Below are positions 57,757 to 64,000 of a stretch of 64,000 nucleotides of DNA, piece by piece. The number at the start of each line of letters is the position of its first letter. Position 1 is the stretch's first letter. A program made the position numbers and the translations under genes. The DNA is from Lunularia cruciata. Its lineage: Eukaryota > Streptophyta > Marchantiopsida > Lunulariales > Lunulariaceae. The stretch lies in the NCBI GenBank assembly GCA_948567375.1, contig OX419756.1, positions 749,001 through 813,000 on the forward strand, in the 5' to 3' direction. The notes below the pieces were generated by a model. The model did no database searches. It saw only the letters and a list, made by a program, of their open reading frames with translations, and was not told where the DNA came from.

Positions 57757-59093
57757 ATGGGAGATCAAGTAAATTTTTTTAGGGCAGGAGGTTCATGTTT
57801 GGACACCAATCCAATACTTGTAGACTCATATTTGGATTCACAACCTAAAGAACCATTAGGGAAATTTGGAGAACTATTGAGGATGCCTTCTTCACTATTG
57901 TGTCTGGCAAAACAAAGAAGGATGAGCTGTTTTGCATGGCAATGTACCATTATCGGCAAATACTCGATTATTTAGAGGATCCCAAGCATTTTGTGCAGAT
58001 CTATGGTGGGAATGGCAAAAAAACCCATTCAAAAATCAACAACTTTTAGTTTCATGGCAAAATTTTTGATTAGGGAGGAGCAAGGGTTTCCTACTTCTAT
58101 GATAGGTGATAGGTTTTACAAGAAATGGTTGAGGTTCATGAAGCAGTACAAAGATACATGGGAGCTTAAGGATAAGTCTATCAAACAAGGTCTCATAGAG
58201 TAGGAATATAGCAAAGAATGGAGAACTATAGAAGATAAATTAAATGGAATGTGTACGCATTTTGCAAGAATAGAAGCCATGTTTGGGAATAGAGCCACCA
58301 TTAGTCCACTTGCTATGTAAGTTTGGGAGATTTAAATCAGGAGGTGGACAAGGTTGGCAAGGAGGAGGTCCATGAAAGTGCATAGGAGTGCTATTAACTC
58401 CCATCTCCTCCAGAGGTGGTGCATAAGGACTCGGAGCTCCTATTTGTGCCAAATAGCAAAGGGGTTGAAAGTATACTAAGTGTAAGCGTAGAAAATGGAT
58501 TCATATTACTTGAGGATGAGTCACCATTTGTTGCACCAATTGATGACTCCTCTTTTGTTACACCACCTCCTTTAACTTCTACAAGGGATAGATCCGAGTG
58601 TGCTTTCCTTGACCAAGAAGGGGAACATGACCCAAAGAGGAGAAAAGGTGGAATATCAGCAAGTAAGTTCTCCAGGTTATCACCTAGTATGTCATTGTCT
58701 CATGATTTAGCAAAAAATACCATGTTGAAGTTAGATACTATAGAATCTAGGGAGAGGTTATGACTAGCTGAACTAGAAGCCACAAACATGAGGAAAAGAG
58801 AGAAAACCATGATGAAAAAATAGAAGTTGAGCTGGTTAGATTAAAGATAGAGAGGATGAAAGTTGGAACAAAGAAGAAATTGAGTGCAAATAAAATGGAA
58901 GCTAGGGCAGACAAACAAAGATTTAAAGAGAAGATTTTGGAATCAAAGTGCACTCATGAAATCAAAATGAGTCTCATACAGGCCCAAAAATCTCCTGATG
59001 AAATAAGTCAATATATCAAAGTGCTCACTCAAATTCATCATCCTACTCCAAATCTATCATACTCTAGTGATAGCAAATATGATACCAACATGT
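57757..59093 (+). pseudogene. Decayed Myb/SANT-like (trihelix-type) DNA-binding protein gene
   Basis: ATG at 57,757 (AGCAATGG context) starts MGDQVNFFRAGGSCLDTNPI. After a frameshift come REIWRTIEDAFFTIV, MYHYRQILDYLEDPKHFVQI and KKTHSKINN. Another shift leads to GDRFYKKWLRFMKQYKDTWE, the W..F.K.YK..WE pattern of Myb/SANT-like domains. The C-terminal half has an acidic Ser/Pro linker, a basic DPKRRKGG patch, and a charged, probably coiled-coil tail (VELVRLKIERMKVGTKKK) ending QIHHPTPNLSYSSDSKYD at 59,093. This layout is known both from plant trihelix-like genes and from the Myb-like ORF of PIF/Harbinger elements. The family call is inference from pattern. Stops and shifts make it a pseudogene. 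Confidence 0.5.
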
Positions 59094-59355
59094 AATCTCA
59101 TGATGATCATATAATAAAGATGAGTTTTAGATTCTTGATTAAGGCTCTTTTAATTTGTTGATTGTTGGTCATTACCTCTCATTACCGCCCATTACCGCTT
59201 GTCACCGCTGGTTGGCACTTGTTGCTACATAGTGCATATTGTTGAGTTTTCACCTAGTGTTGAGTGGAACATGTTGGGTTTCAGGCACTGCTCAACGGCA
59301 CGTGTAGGCTCTTTGTGATGTTGGGTGATGCCCATAGCCGCTAGGGTCCGCCAAG

Positions 59356-59413
59356 TTTGGAGAATTGAGTTAAATTCCATGTGTGATGTAGGAATTTAAC
59401 TCAATTCTCCAAA
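59356..59413. repeat. Perfect 23-bp inverted repeat, 12-nt loop
   Basis: Arm 59,356-59,378 begins TTTGGAGAATTGAG and ends AAATTCC; arm 59,391-59,413 is its exact reverse complement. Loop ATGTGTGATGTA. It lies between two convergent decayed genes. Perfect arms in such mutated surroundings indicate a recent event. Confidence 0.97.
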
Positions 59414-59725
59414 TTGGAATGACTTAATGGCGCATGTAGCCACCAAGTGATGCTTGGTTTGATGCACAAGTGATACAAACCGCATGACTAGGAGAAAATA
59501 GATATGAGTATAAATGATAAATGTATAAATGAGTATAAATAAACAGAAGATGTATTTAAATGTGGAGCCAATAAAATTGTGACTATGGTAGAGGAGAAGG
59601 AGGTGAAGAAGAGGAGGGAGATACGACATGGTGTCTAAGTGGTGCTATTGCATCCTTCATTTTACATTGGTATACACGATCTTGAATCCTAAATAGACTC
59701 AATGACCACCAAAGGAGCCACTTGC

Positions 59726-62700
59726 TCTCACTCGCTCTCATCCAAGTCTCTGTGCCTGATATTGCTAGCAAGAAGAGAATATGGATCACTATTATAAGAA
59801 CTTAGCCTACTTGATGTCCATTCCTCTTCTGCCCAAGTAATATCATGCCTATCATGATGGACAAATCTGTCCAAAGCACTCATCAAAGGGTTAAATGACC
59901 AAGTGTATGATGCTCTCTCTACCCTATATGGATGGAAGTGGGTAGGGCGGATAGCACTATGTGGATGGTTCCTATAATAAGAAAGTACATAATTATCTAG
60001 GATCAAAAGATCACAAAGAGGTAAACCTAATGAAGTAAGATGCTCATATGATCTAACTCTAAGTCCTCTAAACTCAAAATCTTGTTGGATATTTGCCAAA
60101 CACAAACAAGCCATGAGGCAAGACCTGGTGTGAACTCCTTGAAGGAGTTTTGACCACTACCACATGCTTTGTAGCAACCACTCCACTCCATCTGGAGTAA
60201 GATCTATCCACAAGATAACCTCAAAGTAAAGCAAACAGAATTGGATGAAATGGCTAACACAAAGACATGTTAACCACCCTACAGACCATGACTGCATGTG
60301 AGGGAATGAACCATGCCTAGTCGTCTTGCTCTCCTATGCACAAAAACCAATAGCACTACAAATCCATAATGATGCCAAACAAGTAACATCTACAACAATA
60401 ATCTTCTTCAGCAAGAAGCAAGGGAATAGAATACATAGAATATACTCTTCTAATAAACTAAGCCTCTCTCTAAATTCAGTCTGGGTCCCTTAAGTCTGAG
60501 TCTCCTCAGTCTCTACATTATGAGGTAAGGAATGGGAGGCAACAGTTTGGGTCTCTCGAGTCATAATACTATGAGGTAACACATGGGTCTCATCTATCAC
60601 AAGGGTGGCATTGGTCTGGGTCTGCATCTCACTATGGCTATGGGTCTAGCAAGCAATAGCATGAATTTTGAGTCCAAGATAAGCCACACAAGCACTCACT
60701 TGAGCTAGACTACTCTCACTCTCCTCTACTTGAGCATGAGCACTCTTGCACCTCTCCATAGCATATGTTGACTCTAGTGCGTGAGTCTATAACTAGACCC
60801 TATAACTCTCAGCCATAGCAGCTACACCTAGGATATCCAAGTCCAAGTCAGCTAATCTCCACTCTCTCTCCATCTCATAAGTGCTCAAGGTCAGATGTTG
60901 CTCCTCCTTGGCAGCAAGAGTCTACTAATAATCTACCTTGCTCCTCAAAGCTCTCCAATCTACTCTTGCACTCAACTAGAAGTCTCTCTTGCTCCTCTAC
61001 ACTCTCCTCTCTACTCTCGTGCTCAACCAGAAGTCTCTCTCTCTCCTCAGCCACTTGAACACAATCATCTAAAACACACGTGATGTCAATAGAACAAGAA
61101 GAGTGTGAAGGTACTCTAAACGGTGAGGGGTGAGGTGCTCCTTCCATAAAGAGAGAAAGGAGTGAAGGTAAAGAAGAGGGAGAAGGAGCTATCTCAACAT
61201 GTGTCTCAACACAAATCTATTGAACACTTGTTCACAAGTGGTACATGTAGTCATCCATCAAGTAAACCTCACTTTTAAATCAATCAATCCAATACACAAG
61301 TTCAATAAGTAAGGCATGTTAAATTAACTCATTCATTAAATCTGGTGTATATACAATAGAACTTGGTATGTTTTCAAACAATGAAAACATATGATTATGC
61401 AAAAACTCAAATCTAAGCAATCACTCATCATCCTCATCCTCCCATCATCATCACTCTAATCCTCATCCTCACTCTGTGCATCATCATGATCATCATCCTC
61501 CTCTTCCTTGCATATAATCTCCTCCTCTCCATCACTCAAGTATGACATTTCCTCCTTAGGAATAAAACCTCTCTCTACAAAGAGGTGAGTGAGTATATGG
61601 CCAAGGAAAGTGACTGTGAACCTGCACCTCTTAGGTCTCCTTGATTGGCTTTGCAAACTATCTACCTCTGGAATGATAGCTCAGAATGCCAACTCTCCCA
61701 ATCATAATCCTCCACACCAAATCTCCTCAACTTTGTTTTGGTGTTGAGAACCAAATGCCAGTGTACAATCTTGGGCCTAATACTTAGTGCCACAAGTGCA
61801 CCTACCAACTAGAAGAAAGGCCTAAAAGTAAGATACAACATTGCTTTGCCAAATACCTCTTTACAACCTTTTCTCGTTGGGGAAACCAATCTGAAACAGT
61901 TGTGTAAGGAATTGTTCTCCTCCTTGGCAATGCAAGTGCTTCTCAAACAAAGTCCACATTCAATTGAAACTGCCTCTCCTTTACCATATATGTGCATGAA
62001 TTCTTGTCCTAAGAGTTGACAGACTCAATACATGGATGAACTTGCAAAATGCACAAAACACATAAACTTAAACCTTGATCCCAACCCCTTATGGCATTGG
62101 TTGCCGCTGGATGGTGCTCGGAGTCACCCAAGTACATGAAAAAGATGTAGGGCAACGCTCAATACCACTACTGAACAGGAAAACCCATACGGTCATCACT
62201 GTTGGCAGACAGGTGCACACGGTCACAAGCTACGTGGGGTCCCGAGGTGATGCTTGACAATGTGGGTCAACACCCTTTGGCCCGGATGACGCTTGTTGGT
62301 GCTAAATGACCCTTTTTGGTACCACAGGACATGGAGGGTTTAGGTCTGGGCACCATGGAGCAACGGTGGGTGGTGCTACGAGAGACAAGCAGGTGGTGTT
62401 GGGCGACGCTTATTGGCACTATGCATTGAGACTCCTTAACCCAAAAATCCCCTTTTGAAATTTGAGAAAAAACAAAAGAAACCTGAGAAAACTTGGAGAA
62501 AATGAAAGAGTAAAGCATTGGAAATACCTCAAGACATGGGCAATGTAAGCCAAATGTGATTTTGAGGCTGAGTACATCAAGATCAACCTCTTTGATTCCA
62601 TTGACAATGGTTCAAATTTGATGCTTGTTGATCCAACACCATTTGATGAAGTTGGCTAGGTGCCGAATGGTATGGAATCCAATCAGCCAATCTCCTTCTT

Positions 62701-62758
62701 GTGTGTTCCTCATATCTTCACCATTGATGATCTTTTCATAACCCTAGATTTCTGCCAT
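59726..62758 (-). pseudogene. Decayed minus-strand gene of unknown family, coiled-coil centre
   Basis: Start candidate ATG at 62,758 (CCATGGCAG context): MAEI, a stop, then GYEKIINGEDMRNTQEGDWL and FHTIRHLANFIKWCWINKHQ. Further on: CFRLVSPTRKGCKEVFGKAM near 61,860, LVGALVALSIRPKIVHWHLV near 61,780, an Asp/Glu tract at 61,456-61,560, and a heptad-rich segment (ERERLLVEHESREESVEEQE) at 61,045-60,920. One frame then stays readable from about 60,900 to 59,726 with about six stops, ending YSLLASNIRHRDLDESE. About 1,000 codons may have been encoded. I recognise no domain. It could be a host gene relic or an ORF of an unrecognised transposon. The GGTGATGC-rich block at 62,080-62,420 may be an insertion or intron. 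Confidence 0.5.
62080..62420 (+). repeat. Degenerate GGTGATGC / TTGGCACT-rich block
   Basis: Words such as GTGATGCTTG, GGGCGACGCTTATTGGCAC and TTGTTGGTGCTA recur irregularly. Similar wording occurs on the plus strand at 59,170-59,350 and in reverse complement at 63,290-63,655. Not a regular tandem array. Confidence 0.55.
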
Positions 62759-62982
62759 GGAGAATGAATTGGACTACTTGCAAATTGCTTGCTCTCACTT
62801 TGCTCAGAATGTACTTCTACTCTCAAAACTCCCCTCTACTCTGTCCTGAACCCTCTCTTCTCCTTTTGCTCAATTTTGAAATAAGCTCTATTTCTACTTA
62901 CTTTTGAAATATGCTAACAATTTGTGGTCCTAACATCTCAAAACTCTCTCAAAACTATCCTTAAACCTCCTCCTCTCTTGAA

Positions 62983-63002
62983 CCTAAACCCTAAACCCTA
63001 AA
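62983..63002 (-). promoter_or_regulatory. Telo-box cluster upstream of the minus-strand gene
   Basis: CCTAAACCCTAAACCCTAAA, almost three plant telomere units. In plant promoters AAACCCTAA (telo-box) is a known element of growth-related genes, usually between TATA box and start codon, which is where it lies here. Confidence 0.6.
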
Positions 63003-63152
63003 CTCTTGAACCTCTTGAACCTTTGAAAAATTGCCTGCCCAAAAACTTCCTACGAAGAAGATGTTTTAAAAGGTGCAAAACCACTAAGCTGATGTTTGAT
63101 AAATTTCCTCCCCAAAACTTACTCAAATTGTGAAACTTATGAGCAAGAGTGG

Positions 63153-63160
63153 TTTATATA
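63153..63160 (-). promoter_or_regulatory. TATA box for the minus-strand gene
   Basis: On the minus strand TATATAAA, a perfect plant TATA box, flanked by G+C-containing sequence. It lies about 400 bp before the ATG at 62,758 and about 150 bp before the telo-box. Confidence 0.55.
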
Positions 63161-63289
63161 GGCTTCCACATGATAAAATTTATCTATAACATGACAAAAT
63201 ATATATCTATAAATTGCACTTCCAATATTGAATATCAAATAGACTTAACCCAAATTTAACCCAAAAATAAAGAATCATGAGCATCAACC

Positions 63290-63655
63290 AATGCCAACAT
63301 GTGGCACTCCATGTTGCCAACTGGTACTCCGATCATTATTTGTTAGAATTTGTGCCTCCTAGCGCCATTGTGCGGCATAAGTTGTGAACCATCACATGGA
63401 GACAAGCACCACGGGGTGCCAACGGGCAAAATACAAAAATAATTTATGGTTTGTAGCTCCTAGCATCTTAGGGCAAGCACCCACGGGTGTCATCCAGCGC
63501 CAACCAGCATCTATGGGTCAGCGTTGGATGGCATCACCCAGAGCCATCAAGTGCCAATGAGCAAAATCAAAATTCAACCTTATGGTGGAACTCCCAACAC
63601 CCACCGGTGTCACCTAGCATCACCTAGCATCACCCATTGTCACCCAACGTCCCCA
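63290..63655 (-). repeat. GGTGATGC-like repeats in reverse complement
   Basis: Words GTGTCACCTAGCATCACCTA and GCATCACCCA recur, including a 10-bp tandem (CACCTAGCAT at 63,607 and 63,617). Read on the minus strand they match the plus-strand wording at 59,170-59,350 and 62,250-62,420. Confidence 0.6.
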
Positions 63656-64000
63656 ACATATTCTTTACAATTTTTGAATTGGTGGTGTTTGTGTGGAGGC
63701 ATGCCAGATATGATAATTTTTTATAAGCTTTAGAAAAATAGTGTAAATATTCTTTACAACAATTTTTTCTAACAAGATATCAATTTGATCAAAAGAATTA
63801 GGTGAATGATATTTTATTATAAAGGAACAAACTATCATATTGCATTGTAGTATGAGGGGATGGTGAGCAAGGCATTGTTATATTTCATTCTAATATGTAT
63901 GTATGGTGAGAAAGTCATTGTTGCATCACCATTGACCTACTTTCTTCTTGACCCAGCTCTATTCCACTAAAAGATGTCTCCAAATCTATTTGACTATCAT
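63656..64000. other. AT-rich right edge, nothing recognised
   Basis: No domain or repeat boundary. Two related AAAGAAACAAACTATCATATTGCATTGTAGTATGAGGGGATGGTG-like words (about 63,820-63,870 and 63,875-63,930) resemble each other and may be a short duplication. Confidence 0.35.

Noticed and set aside
57757-59093. hAT or PIF transposase
   Set aside because: No DDE-type or BED zinc-finger pattern visible; only the SANT-like pattern and a charged tail.
62983-63002. Interstitial telomere or chromosome end
   Set aside because: Fewer than three units; fits a telo-box better than a telomere remnant.
1-64000. CRISPR array, bacterial operon, tRNA or rRNA genes
   Set aside because: No regular spacer array, no Shine-Dalgarno/operon layout and no tRNA or rRNA sequence noticed. 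The content is plant repeat DNA.

Overview
This window is plant nuclear DNA built almost entirely from old, nested retrotransposons. LTRs run TG...CA, primer-binding sites match initiator tRNA-Met (TGGTATCAGAGC-type), and two Ty3/gypsy families end their integrase in a chromodomain. A Ty1/copia element, a LINE and a short TTTAGGG-type telomere motif are also present. Every long coding region is broken by stops and frameshifts. Such deep nesting of decayed elements suggests a large-genome land plant, perhaps a gymnosperm or fern. That taxon is my inference and the sequence does not prove it.

Positions 1-39,860 form one nest. The outermost element is a LINE on the minus strand (family C, copy 1), cut into five pieces at about 590-888, 24,676-24,983, 31,227-31,879, 32,438-32,624 and 37,821-39,860. 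Into it went a Ty1/copia element (889-24,675), a family B chromovirus (B1, 24,984-31,226), a solo B LTR (31,880-32,437) and a second B chromovirus (B2, 32,625-37,820). The copia was hit by a family A chromovirus (A1, 2,660-8,195) and by a minus-strand Ty3/gypsy element D (about 10,483-23,095). D in turn holds another A element (A2, 13,979-18,958, minus) and a solo B LTR (19,260-20,049). The order of insertion is therefore LINE, then copia, then D, then A2 and the solo B LTR.

Positions 39,860-53,490 carry few recognisable repeats and look richer in G+C by eye, mainly 41.4-44.2 kb and 46.2-50.9 kb. I see one possible first exon of a secreted protein (41,437-41,571, minus), a foldback MITE candidate (about 44,996-45,312), a 103-bp repeated segment and an 80-bp tandem duplication, but no recognisable complete gene.

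Positions 53,490-56,890 hold LINE copy 2 (minus), which has taken in two more solo B LTRs, one in each orientation. Positions 57,757-59,093 hold a decayed plus-strand gene resembling Myb/SANT-like (trihelix-type) DNA-binding proteins. It converges on a decayed minus-strand gene of unknown family (59,726-62,758) that still shows a TATA box and telo-box upstream. A perfect 23-bp inverted repeat lies between the two genes. These last two genes, the promoter-proximal GAAGCTTC array in the A-family LTRs, and the concentration of B insertions inside LINE DNA are the most interesting items. No tRNA, rRNA, CRISPR array or intact protein-coding gene was found.
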